The position numbers and the translations under genes were made by a program. A stretch of 48,213 nt of DNA from Halomarina rubra (lineage in GTDB: Archaea > Halobacteriota > Halobacteria > Halobacteriales > Haloarculaceae), in the NCBI RefSeq assembly GCF_023699475.1, contig NZ_JALXFV010000002.1, forward strand, positions 550,421-598,633, written 5' to 3'. Shown here piece by piece: positions 24,626-32,111 of the stretch. Every line of letters begins with the position of its first letter. The stretch's first letter is position 1. The notes under the pieces are model-generated. The model made no database searches. It had not been told where the DNA came from and was given only the letters and a program-made list of their open reading frames with translations.

Positions 24626-25717
24626 ATGACCATCGACAGTATCGAGGACCTCCGCGAGCACCTCCAGTGGGCCATCCAGGTCGAACTCGCGACGATTCCG
24701 ACGTACCTGTACTCGATGTACTCCATCGAGGACGCCCACGGTGTGCCCTACGGTCTCGTCCGGAGCGTCGCCGTCGAGGAGATGCTCCACGCTGCGCTGG
24801 TGGCGAACGTCCTGACCGCCGTCGGTGGTCGCCCGCGGTTCTACGACGAGTCGGTGGTTCCGTCGTATCCGATGGCATTGCCTCACCACGAGCCCGAAAT
24901 CGTCCTCCAACTCGAGGAGTGTACGACCGACGTCGTCGAGCGGGTGTTCGTCGAGATCGAGAAGCCGAAGTCGGCCGAAGCGCTGCCCCAGGACGACGGC
25001 TACGCGACCATCGAGCAGTTCTACCTCGCCATCGAGGAGGCCATCGAACGCCCGGGCGGACCAGCGAGATTCGACCCCGAGAGTGCGACCCGGCAGCTCG
25101 CCGACCCGCGGTACTACGCACCCGTCGAGTACGACGCCGAAGACAGCGGTGGGCTGTTCCCGGTCGTCGACGTCGACTCCGCCTGCGAGGCTATCGACAT
25201 CATCATCGACCAGGGCGAGGGGTTCCGGCCGGACCACATGTACGCCGACCCGGCCCACGAGGAGATGACCCACTACTACAAGTTCAAGCGGCTGGTCGAC
25301 GGCACGTACGACCTCGGAGCGACCCGGCCCGTCGTGACGAACCCGGACCCGGCGTCGTTCCCGCCGTCGCTCCGGCCCGTCGCCGACCTGTTCGACGCGA
25401 GTTACAGCTACCTGTTCGTCCTCATGGACGCCATCTACTCGCCGCTCGACCAGGCCACCCGTGACGGCCTCGTCTGGTCACTGTACGGCGTGATGGCACA
25501 GGTGCTCCGACCGCTCGCACGCTACCTGACCCGACAGCCACTCGGTGATGGGACCGGCAAGCACGCCGGGCCACCGTTCGGGTTCTACCGGTTCGACCCC
25601 GAGGGCGACCCCCGGGACGAACTCCGCGCGCTGTCGACGGCGGTGGGCGAGCGTCACGACGAACTCGACGGAATCGACAAGGTGATTCGGAGTCTCGAGG
25701 CGCTGCCGGAGGCGTGA
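24626..25717 (+). CDS. Ferritin-like VioB-type protein
   Basis: 363 aa from ATG 24626. The N-terminal half has the four-helix ferritin-like layout with Glu and His ligands: LQWAIQVELATIPTYLYSMY, VAVEEMLHAALVANVLTAVGG, and later helices around residues 110-150 and 190-230. This matches the ferritin-like domain family of iminophenylpyruvate dimer synthase (VioB-like, PF12902 as remembered). The VioB relation suggests an iron-dependent oxidative step in secondary metabolism, but substrate is unknown. A GTG start at 24608 would add 6 residues. No biosynthetic cluster is around it; its neighbour is a divergent HTH-10 regulator. Confidence 0.75.
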   Translation: MTIDSIEDLREHLQWAIQVELATIPTYLYSMYSIEDAHGVPYGLVRSVAVEEMLHAALVANVLTAVGGRPRFYDESVVPSYPMALPHHEPEIVLQLEECTTDVVERVFVEIEKPKSAEALPQDDGYATIEQFYLAIEEAIERPGGPARFDPESATRQLADPRYYAPVEYDAEDSGGLFPVVDVDSACEAIDIIIDQGEGFRPDHMYADPAHEEMTHYYKFKRLVDGTYDLGATRPVVTNPDPASFPPSLRPVADLFDASYSYLFVLMDAIYSPLDQATRDGLVWSLYGVMAQVLRPLARYLTRQPLGDGTGKHAGPPFGFYRFDPEGDPRDELRALSTAVGERHDELDGIDKVIRSLEALPEA

Positions 25718-25753
25718 GGCGGCCGGTCAGGCGCGGTCGGTCAGAGGCCGCGG

Positions 25754-26647
25754 TCAGAGTTCGAGTCCCTCGCCGCCGGCGTCGTGTCGTTCGGCCCACC
25801 GCGAGCGCTCCTCGCACAGCGAGGAGAGGTGCTCGCCGGCCATCGCCGCCAGCCCGCACAGTGCGACGAAGGCGACCGTCCCCAGCACGGCCTGAACGAG
25901 CGACCCGCCGGTCGCGGCGTTCGGGCCCGTCGGAATCTCGCCGAACGCGACGCCCTCGACGACGACATCGAACGCGACGCCGACGACGAGCCACGTCACG
26001 GTCACGGTAGCGATACCGAACGCGGCGAGTCGCTGGTGACGCCGCGAACGCCGCGGGAGGTGGCCCCGGTCCATGATGTCGGTGTAGCGAAAGCCGGCGC
26101 GGGCGACCCGCGGGTAGACGAGATAGAGGATGGGCGGGCCGAGGAATGCGGCGGCGACGAAGTCGTTGACCGTGATGACGGTCGCGAACACCGAGAACGC
26201 GAACAGGCCGAGCACGTCGAGGCCCCACGCGATGATGGCGGCAGTGCCCGCGGCGGCGACGAAGGCGGCGACGAGGTACTCGAGGAGTTGGTGCGGCGAG
26301 CGCATGTCGGGTTCCTCGCCGCTCGACAGCGGGCCGAGGTTGCCCCAGAGTTTGTACGCGGCGAACCCCAGGAAGAAGTTCCCGACGAACCCGAACACGC
26401 TGCCGCTGGTGAGTTGGCCGCTGAACGCGTCGCTCAGCAGGTTACCGAACGCCGCTCCCCACGCCGCCGCCGGGCCGACGATGAGGCTGAACACGATGGG
26501 CAGGGCCGTCGCTGGACGGACCGTCGTGAACCCCGGGACGATGACCAGCCCGCTCGACGGGATGAGCGCCGTCATGTACAGCGCCGCGATGACGACGGTG
26601 ATGGCGACCATCTGGGCGTTCCGCCACATCGCGACGACCTCTCTCAT
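25754..26647 (-). CDS. ECF transporter S-component-like membrane protein
   Basis: 297 aa with about six membrane segments. The N-terminal region VPGFTTVRPATALPIVFSLI, then VGPAAAWGAAFGNLLSDAF recalls substrate-binding S components of energy-coupling-factor vitamin or metal transporters. A longer soluble/charged loop lies near 190-205, and the C-terminus (after the last helix) is charged. No T component or ATPase gene is adjacent, so it would use shared modules. The ATG overlaps the stop of the small upstream gene (ATGA). Alternative: an unrelated membrane protein. Confidence 0.55.
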   Translation of the reverse strand: MREVVAMWRNAQMVAITVVIAALYMTALIPSSGLVIVPGFTTVRPATALPIVFSLIVGPAAAWGAAFGNLLSDAFSGQLTSGSVFGFVGNFFLGFAAYKLWGNLGPLSSGEEPDMRSPHQLLEYLVAAFVAAAGTAAIIAWGLDVLGLFAFSVFATVITVNDFVAAAFLGPPILYLVYPRVARAGFRYTDIMDRGHLPRRSRRHQRLAAFGIATVTVTWLVVGVAFDVVVEGVAFGEIPTGPNAATGGSLVQAVLGTVAFVALCGLAAMAGEHLSSLCEERSRWAERHDAGGEGLEL

Positions 26648-26754
26648 CGCTCCGCCTCCCGCGTCGCTCCCGTCGCTCGCACCGTTCCGGGCGCTCGTAC
26701 CGCTCTCGTGGCCCGCACCGCGCTCGACATTCGTACGGCTCTCGTCGCGTTCAT
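26644..26754 (-). CDS. 36-aa Arg/Ala-rich peptide linking two membrane genes
   Basis: The frame overlaps the LtrA-like stop by ATGA at its start and the ECF-like start by ATGA at its end. Its product is low-complexity, built from repeats like AVRATRAVRAPGTVRATGATR. Perfect ATGA joins at both ends are unlikely by chance, yet the composition is odd for a protein. It may be a coupling peptide that carries ribosomes across, or decayed coding sequence. Confidence 0.4.
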   Translation of the reverse strand: MNATRAVRMSSAVRATRAVRAPGTVRATGATREAER

Positions 26755-27983
26755 ATCTCCACCCGAGCGGGCGACTGCTCGGCGCGGCCGCCGGTGCGTT
26801 CGAGGGTCATCAGGCCGGCCAGTGAGGCAGCAACGAGACCGACGACGACGAGCGACACCAGTCCCTCGCCGAGGACGCCGAGCAAGACGAGGAAGACGAC
26901 GACGCCCAGTCGTGCCGCGAGCGACCGGTCGTCGAGTCCCAGCGGCGGTTCGATGACCCGCTGGGCGACACTGCTCCCGAGCAAGAACGCACCGACGCCC
27001 GCACAGATGGCGACGCGCTCGCTGAGGCCCATCGTCGTCCCGCCGAGTGTGGCTTCGATGGCCGCCTCGACGCCGACGCCGATGGCGATGATGCCCGCGT
27101 GGACGGGGTAGTGCGCGAAGATGTACGACAGGCCCTCCTGTCTCGCCAGTCGCCAGTCGCCGTCGTCGGTGAGCACCCGGTCGATGACCTCGTCGTCGAA
27201 GTGTTCGAAGTAGAGCCACCAGACGGCGACGGCGATGGCGAACCCGCTCGCACAGAGCACGAGGATGCGCGGCCCCCACTCGGGGACGGAGGTGCCGACG
27301 GCGACCGCCAGGATGGTCTCGCCGAGGACGAGGATAGTGAACAGCCCCAGTCGCTCGGGGAAGTGCGATATCTGGACGACGATGGTCTCGAACCCGAGGT
27401 ACACCACCGAGATACCCGCGAGGCTGATGACGTACGAAGCGATCCAGAGGCCGAACCGTCCGGGTTCGGGCACCAGTAACGACAGCGCCCAGACCGAGGT
27501 CACCAGCACTTCCAGGCCGATCCACGAGAGCACGAACGGCCGAGCCTCGGTGTCGAGATACTGCGCGCGGAGGTGGAGGCCCGTGGTGATACCCCGGAGT
27601 GCCAACACCGCGGCGGCGAACGCGAACGACCCGCCGCTGAGCGAGTCCTCGATGGTCGCCGAGAGGAAGATGACGGCGAACATCGCGACGACCAGCACGA
27701 CGTTCGAGAGGCCGTCGTCGGTGTCGTAGGTGTCACAGTAGTAGCTGATGGCGAGCCACACCCACCAGACGATGGCGAACAGTCCCGCGAACTGGACCAA
27801 CCCCATCGGCGTCAAGTGGTGGTGGAGGAACAGCCCCAGCTCCGCGAGCGCGACGACGAAGACGAGGTCGAAGAACAGTTCGAGCCACGTCGCGTGTCGT
27901 GGGCTGTCGCTGTCGCCGTACACCGCCGGTGGTCGGACCACCGGCCGCCGGACCCCCCGTGGATGGAATCGCACCGCTCTCAT
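26751..27983 (-). CDS. Low-temperature-requirement A (LtrA) family membrane protein
   Basis: 410 aa, about 10-12 membrane helices. The N-terminal motif HATWLELFFDLVFVVALAEL and the internal FPERLGLFTILVLGETILA are LtrA signatures; the family is named for a Listeria cold-growth gene and its biochemical role is unclear. Start: ATG 27983 is preferred, giving a basic Arg-rich N-terminus before the first helix. It ends in an ATGA overlap with the small peptide, so it leads a three-gene leftward cluster. Confidence 0.8.
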   Translation of the reverse strand: MRAVRFHPRGVRRPVVRPPAVYGDSDSPRHATWLELFFDLVFVVALAELGLFLHHHLTPMGLVQFAGLFAIVWWVWLAISYYCDTYDTDDGLSNVVLVVAMFAVIFLSATIEDSLSGGSFAFAAAVLALRGITTGLHLRAQYLDTEARPFVLSWIGLEVLVTSVWALSLLVPEPGRFGLWIASYVISLAGISVVYLGFETIVVQISHFPERLGLFTILVLGETILAVAVGTSVPEWGPRILVLCASGFAIAVAVWWLYFEHFDDEVIDRVLTDDGDWRLARQEGLSYIFAHYPVHAGIIAIGVGVEAAIEATLGGTTMGLSERVAICAGVGAFLLGSSVAQRVIEPPLGLDDRSLAARLGVVVFLVLLGVLGEGLVSLVVVGLVAASLAGLMTLERTGGRAEQSPARVEI

Positions 27984-28219
27984 TGCTCTCGACCTCCGTG
28001 TGCGACGTCTCCTCACCCGTCACACCAAGCCACACGTAGAGACGCGCGCTCAGGAGATACCGGTGTCGTTCCGGTCAACTGATGCATCGTGGGAGCACCG
28101 CCCCGGCAGTCTCGGCGACCGTCGACTCCACCGAGCGGACTCTCAGCCGACGCCCAGCTTTACTCGTGACAACTGCGACTAACTAACCGCGCGGACGGTC
28201 GAGGGCGACCGGTGAGACG

Positions 28220-28573
28220 ATGGCTCGATTCTGGGAGGGCGTCCTCGCGACACTGCTCGTACTGCTGATTCTCGTCGTCGCAGCGTTCGCACTGGGGCTG
28301 TGGAGCATCGACGACGGCCAACCGGTCGCCGGTCCTGGCGGTGGCGGTGGCAGCGGTGTTGACGCTCCCGACGACGAGACGACAGAGACGCCGACCGACC
28401 CCGGGACCGACACGGAAACGCCGGGTACCACCGAGACGGCGACCACGACCGACACCCCGTCGCCCACGACCGATACGCCGACGCCGACCCCCACACCATC
28501 ACCGACGCCGACCGAAACCCCGCCACCGACGGACGCGCCACCGACGAGTCCATCCACGACGGAAGCCCCGTGA
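28220..28573 (+). CDS. Single-pass membrane protein with Thr/Pro-rich tail
   Basis: 117 aa. Residues ~8-29 form one helix (LATLLVLLILVVAAFALGLW), followed by a Gly-rich patch and a long Thr/Pro/Asp/Glu tail of repeated TETPT, DTPTPTPTPSPTPT-type units. Such tails on the outside of haloarchaeal cells are often heavily O-glycosylated spacers. Function unknown. The complementary strand also stays open, but in its second half is only a Val/Gly-rich shadow. Confidence 0.6.
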   Translation: MARFWEGVLATLLVLLILVVAAFALGLWSIDDGQPVAGPGGGGGSGVDAPDDETTETPTDPGTDTETPGTTETATTTDTPSPTTDTPTPTPTPSPTPTETPPPTDAPPTSPSTTEAP

Positions 28574-28729
28574 GCGGTCGGGGGTGGGAGACTGACGACG
28601 AAGCCACAGCCACAGTCCGGAGTCGCCTTCGCGGCCACGACGCCGTCGCACACGGCTGCCTCCGTTGGCTCCTGTTTGAGATTCTCGAGACAGTCCATTA
28701 GGGCAGTCTGAAGGGTGTGGTGGCGGTAA

Positions 28730-28954
28730 ACAGACGAAATGTACTCTTCCTCGGTCACCCCCAATTCCCAGTGGGAGAGAGTACGTTTCGTCTGTTCGTG
28801 GCGAGGAGAGGAGGTTGGGCCCGTGGATAGGTGACTACTGGTAGAGTGGGCTGAAGTGGCCGACTCGCTTGGCGGTCGCTCGGACTTCGTGGAGAAGGCA
28901 CGTCGAACAGCGCGTCTCGAGCGGGGCCGTGAGTGAGAGTACGTTTCGTCTGTT
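28730..28954. repeat. Left group of origin repeats
   Basis: Three copies. 28730-28750 reads CAGACGAAATGTACTC in plus orientation. 28775-28797 is a perfect inverted copy, and 28933-28954 is an inverted near copy (GAGAGTACGTTTCGTCTGTT). The first two form an inverted pair around a short 24-bp gap. They lie downstream of the cdc6 gene. Confidence 0.75.
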
Positions 28955-29071
28955 ATTCGGTTCCTGAGCGTGGGTGACTGCTGAGAACGGTCGCACTGCT
29001 TTCAGGACGGATTCATCCCAGTGAACCCCACATAAGTGGTGACGAGTGCCGACCAGAACGATTGCCACTGA

Positions 29072-30289
29072 TCACTCGAGTGGCTTCGCTGTTGGGTCTT
29101 CACCTAGCTCGAGTGACTCGCGTGTTTCGAGAACGATTGCAGCATCGAGGTCGAGTTCGTACTCGAAGTAGTGTCCACCGCTGCGGCCTTCGTTTCGCTC
29201 GTGTTGACTGAAAAAGCCGAGCATGTGAAGCTCTGATAGGTGGCCCTGGATACTCTTGAGCGTGGTCAACGGGTCCGTGCCCCACGAGCGGGCGACCCCT
29301 TCGTAGGTCGTCATGATCTGCTTCGACCGGGCAGGTGTCTGACCGTCGCGTTCGAGGCGGGCGACCGCTTCGAGCACGTACTGTGCGTGTTTGGTCTGGT
29401 CGCTGATTCGATTGCGCAACCGTCCGCGCTGAACAAGCGACCGCGCTCGCGAGACGTGTGTATCGGTGACCTTCGAGTCACCGTTTTTCTCTGCGACCTC
29501 TGCACCGACCCGGAGCAGGTCGATGGACTGTCTTGCGTTGCCGACGTCTTGGGCAGCGATTGCAGCGGCCGCACGAATCGCAGACTGGTCGTATCCCCCC
29601 TCGACAAATGCGTCTTCAGCCCGGTCCTGAAGGATAGTCTGGAGCTCCGTCGCGTTGTAGGGGCTGAAGGCGATTTCGACTTCCATCAGCGTGTCTTTGA
29701 CCTTCGGTGAGAGCGACTTCCGGAACGTGTAGTTGTTGCTGATGCCGATGAGTCCGAGTCGTGCTTTCTCGATGTGCCCGTTCGAACGCGCACGTGGAAG
29801 TTCGTACAGCAGGGTGTTCGCGTCGTCGATGTGGTCGATTTCGTCGAAGACGAACAGGTGTGTCCCACCGATGCGGTCGAGTTGGTCGTACAGCGTCTCG
29901 AACGCGTCACCCGTCCCGAGTCCTCGGCGCGGGAACGGACTCGCATCTGCTGGGAGCAGTTCGTTCACGAGCGTCCGGACGACGATGAACAGCGACTTGC
30001 CGTTGCAGTTGACGGTGTGGACCGAAAGGTCGTCTGCGGCCTCGCGCGTTTCGACTTCCGCGAGGAGTGCATCCATCATGTACATCGTCACCGCGGTCTT
30101 CCCGAGTCCGGCCTTCCCGTATATCATCACGTTCTCGGGGTCGTTGCCGAACAGGACGTCACGAAGTGCGTGGCGGTACTCGTCGATTTCCTCATCCCGT
30201 TCGAGTATCTCGTTGGGTTGGTGTTCCTCTCGCAGAACGCTCTTATCGGCGAAGACTGTGTCCGTAATATCACTGAATGGGCCGGACAT
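29072..30289 (-). CDS. Orc1/Cdc6-family replication initiator
   Basis: 405 aa from ATG 30289. Walker A IYGKAGLGKTAV near residue 60, Walker B LFVFDEIDHID near 150, sensor-1 region LIGISNNYTFRK near 185, sensor-2/arginine region VGNARQSIDLLR near 257, and a C-terminal winged helix (~310-390). Length is the usual for a haloarchaeal Cdc6. It binds origin repeats, and the flanking 23-bp repeats fit this. A longer start at 30400 would add 37 residues of Arg-rich shadow sequence overlying the repeats. TATA-like TATATAATTCAT lies upstream at ~30,320. Confidence 0.9.
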   Translation of the reverse strand: MSGPFSDITDTVFADKSVLREEHQPNEILERDEEIDEYRHALRDVLFGNDPENVMIYGKAGLGKTAVTMYMMDALLAEVETREAADDLSVHTVNCNGKSLFIVVRTLVNELLPADASPFPRRGLGTGDAFETLYDQLDRIGGTHLFVFDEIDHIDDANTLLYELPRARSNGHIEKARLGLIGISNNYTFRKSLSPKVKDTLMEVEIAFSPYNATELQTILQDRAEDAFVEGGYDQSAIRAAAAIAAQDVGNARQSIDLLRVGAEVAEKNGDSKVTDTHVSRARSLVQRGRLRNRISDQTKHAQYVLEAVARLERDGQTPARSKQIMTTYEGVARSWGTDPLTTLKSIQGHLSELHMLGFFSQHERNEGRSGGHYFEYELDLDAAIVLETRESLELGEDPTAKPLE

Positions 30290-30340
30290 CAATTCTATCT
30301 CCGAGTCCAGTAGGCAGGTATATAATTCATTCCTTCGTCT

Positions 30341-30443
30341 GTTTCGTCTGTTAGTCAATAGAGTGAACTGTCGATGAAGAACGAACCACTCGGCGCTCAT
30401 CCAGTGTTCACTGTTGGATCGAACAGACGAAACGTACTCTCTC
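30341..30443. repeat. Extended dyad of origin repeats upstream of cdc6
   Basis: The partial copy (CGTCTGTT at 30345-30352) and the perfect copy at 30421-30443 are inverted around a ~70-bp centre. Inside, AGTGAAC (30362-30368) and GTTCACT (30406-30412) form a second matching pair, each 9 bp from its repeat. So the two halves share both elements and spacing: an extended dyad typical of a site where two initiator molecules face each other. Confidence 0.7.
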
Positions 30444-30595
30444 TCTTCGACAGTGGGATTGAAAAGCGACGAACATTTTTCTGCTTCTGAACGGTCGACC
30501 CGGTAATCAACACCTCCTCGTCCACATTCCCGATGTCAAGGACTGTAGGTTCGAAGTATAGTCGGCGACTGATTGGCCCCCGCAGTGTAGGAGAT

Positions 30596-30618
30596 GAACA
30601 GACGAAACGTACTCTCTC
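30596..30618 (+). repeat. Origin repeat copy
   Basis: Perfect 23-bp copy (plus orientation), 152 bp after the copy at 30421-30443 and about 100 bp before the small gene at 30720. Confidence 0.75.
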
Positions 30619-30719
30619 ACTGCCCCACTCGCTTACAGTGTGCGTCGTCATTCAATTGATTCTGACATGTACTCGGCCGAGTCTAGAACCATTATTATGA
30701 ATCAGTCAAACTGCCTCGT

Positions 30720-30989
30720 ATGGCCTTCGAAACCCATTCTATCGCCAATCCACAGAAGGTGTCCGAAACGATTCCTGGTGCGATGCGGTCTGCAACAGAC
30801 GTCGAAGTGTTTGATTCCCGAACAGATGCAGCTCGCTGTCGTGGACTCACAACAGCTGGCCCATCGATCGATGGGGACGACGATGCGGTAGTGCTCAGAA
30901 TGCACAACGCAGGATTCAGTGGCGGTCGCTTTCTGTCGGTCGACCGCACCACCCTCGATGCACTCGTCGACACGAACGCACTTCGCTGA
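30720..30989 (+). CDS. Small origin-adjacent protein (unknown)
   Basis: 89 aa, acidic and soluble. Residues ~55-85 (DAVVLRMHNAGFSGGRFLSV) look beta-rich. The promoter region just upstream is AT-rich (CCATTATTATGAATCA). It sits between two perfect origin repeats (30596 and 31080). I do not recognise the family; location hints at a replication-linked or simply neighbouring gene. Confidence 0.55.
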   Translation: MAFETHSIANPQKVSETIPGAMRSATDVEVFDSRTDAARCRGLTTAGPSIDGDDDAVVLRMHNAGFSGGRFLSVDRTTLDALVDTNALR

Positions 30990-31079
30990 GACGAACGAGT
31001 TCGTCGACTCTCGATACCGCTTGTTCTGAACACCGAGATGTCCCGAATTCCCGCTCTCACAACCTCCACTGTCCAGAAC

Positions 31080-31102
31080 GAACAGACGAAACGTACTCTC
31101 TC
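31080..31102 (+). repeat. Origin repeat copy
   Basis: Perfect 23-bp copy (plus orientation), rightmost of the group. The TnpB remnant begins about 130 bp to the right. Confidence 0.75.
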
Positions 31103-31227
31103 GAACCGCCCTACGGGGAGTTCTTTCAATCTGGCCACGCAACTGAACTCCAGGGAGGTGCCGAACTGTACCGCACCCGAACGCCAGAAACGTCTGTGTC
31201 GCCTAGATTCCTGTCTCCCTCTGTGAA

Positions 31228-31789
31228 CTACCCCACCCTCAAGCGCTCGCCTGACGGCTCGCGCTTGAGGGTGGGGCTTCCTGTTTCCACGACGCGCTTT
31301 GCAGACACAACAGTGTCCACAGGGAGCGCGGTCTCCACAGGCATTGCTTCGGAGTGTCCCGCTCCTAACCGCCTCTCGATACAACGAGACAGAATGTTCC
31401 ACGCCGCGTTCGCGTCTCTCTCCGCCTCAAACCCACACGCCGGACAGGCGTGTTCACGGACCCACAATGGCTTCTCCGTCGAAACGCCGCACGACGCACA
31501 CTCCTTGGTCGTCCCTCTTGGATTGACCGCCACGAAGTGCGTCCCCCCGCTTGCACTTGTATTCGAGCATCCGCAGGAACGTTCCCCACGCCGCTCCTGC
31601 GCGGTTCCGCGAGTTGCCCGGTAGTTCCACCAAGCCCTTCGCGTCCAAATCCTCCACGGCTACGAGGTCGTATTCTCGGGCGTAGTAGTTCGAGAGTTTG
31701 TGCAAGAAGTCACGACGCTTCTGCTTCAGGTCGGCGTGCCGCTCGGCCACAACACGGCGCTGTTTCTCCCAATTCACAGAGCCGTGTTC
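31228..31789 (-). pseudogene. tnpB: TnpB (IS200/IS605-type) remnant, truncated and frameshifted
   Basis: On the minus strand, one frame from ~31789 gives the middle of a haloarchaeal TnpB (NWEKQRRVVAERHADLKQKR, LVAVEDLDAKGLVELPGNSR, GTFLRMLEYKCKR). The next frame from ~31533 gives the C-terminus with the zinc ribbon (TTKECASCG, HACPACGFEA) and RuvC-III Asp (RDANAAWNIL). The shift occurs in a run of six Gs near 31545. The N-terminal half with the first RuvC Asp is missing. So it lacks one catalytic residue and cannot be an active RNA-guided nuclease. No tnpA is present. Confidence 0.85.
31231..31276 (-). ncRNA. IS200/IS605-type right-end hairpin (omegaRNA 3' region)
   Basis: CCCCACCCTCAAGCGC (31231-31246) and GCGCTTGAGGGTGGGG (31261-31276) form a perfect 16-bp stem with a 14-nt loop, overlapping the last codons of the tnpB remnant. 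In IS200/IS605 elements this place holds the transposon right-end hairpin and the 3' part of the guide omegaRNA. Activity today is doubtful given the broken tnpB. Confidence 0.65.
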
Positions 31790-31936
31790 CGAGTAGTGGT
31801 CCACCCCGACCCCGAGTACCACACCGAGGGCGATTCCCGTGGCGATGTTGTCGGTCGCGACGCCGATCGCGATGCCGACGCCGATGCCGGCACCACGCGT
31901 GGTCGACGAACCGTCTTCTGCTGTGGGCTGGGCCAT
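31454..31936 (-). CDS. Glycine-zipper protein fused in frame to TnpB sequence
   Basis: 160 aa from ATG 31936. Residues 1-~49 (AGIGVGIAIGVATDNIATGI, then GVVLGVGVDH) look like a small haloarchaeal glycine-zipper membrane protein. From residue ~50 (EHGSVNWEKQRR) the frame is TnpB sequence until it leaves the TnpB frame at ~31545 and stops at 31454. The element appears to have inserted into, or recombined with, the 3' part of the small gene. Whether the chimera is made or the small protein simply ends elsewhere is unknown. Confidence 0.6.
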   Translation of the reverse strand: MAQPTAEDGSSTTRGAGIGVGIAIGVATDNIATGIALGVVLGVGVDHYSEHGSVNWEKQRRVVAERHADLKQKRRDFLHKLSNYYAREYDLVAVEDLDAKGLVELPGNSRNRAGAAWGTFLRMLEYKCKRGDALRGGQSKRDDQGVCVVRRFDGEAIVGP

Positions 31937-32111
31937 ACGACTACTGTCGAGAGATTCACGATAACTGTTCAGTAGCACGCCCCACGAGCAGGCAGGGACC
32001 GCGAGCTGCCCCCGAGACCGGTCCGTGATGGCGAGGTTCGACCACTCCCTCCGTGGAGACTCATCGACTACTCGGGTGGACCCACACCGCGTTTCGCCTG
32101 AAAACTCGTGA

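Larger units (their letters stand above)
28730..31102. other. Candidate replication origin around orc1/cdc6
   Basis: An orc1/cdc6 gene (29,072-30,289, minus) is flanked by copies of GAACAGACGAAACGTACTCT followed by CTC. Identical 23-bp copies occur at 28775-28797 (inverted), 30421-30443, 30596-30618 and 31080-31102. Near copies are at 28730-28750 and, inverted, 28933-28954. A partial copy (GTTTCGTCTGTT) is at 30341-30352. Repeats of this size beside a cdc6 gene are the hallmark of haloarchaeal origins, where Orc1/Cdc6 binds its own origin-recognition boxes. Whether this is the main or a secondary origin cannot be told. Confidence 0.75.

Noticed and set aside
25755-25775. T-arm-like GAGTTCGAGTCCCTC, possible tRNA
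   Set aside because: It lies near the end of the ECF-like coding sequence. No acceptor stem, anticodon arm or D arm can be built around it.
28183-28764. Open 193-codon frame on the minus strand opposite the Thr/Pro-rich membrane gene
   Set aside because: The second half is only Val/Gly-rich antisense of the Thr/Pro repeats. The first ~60 codons (EEEYISSVYRHHTLQTALMD) look somewhat protein-like and could be a gene remnant, but no clear 3' end separates it from the shadow, so it was not called.
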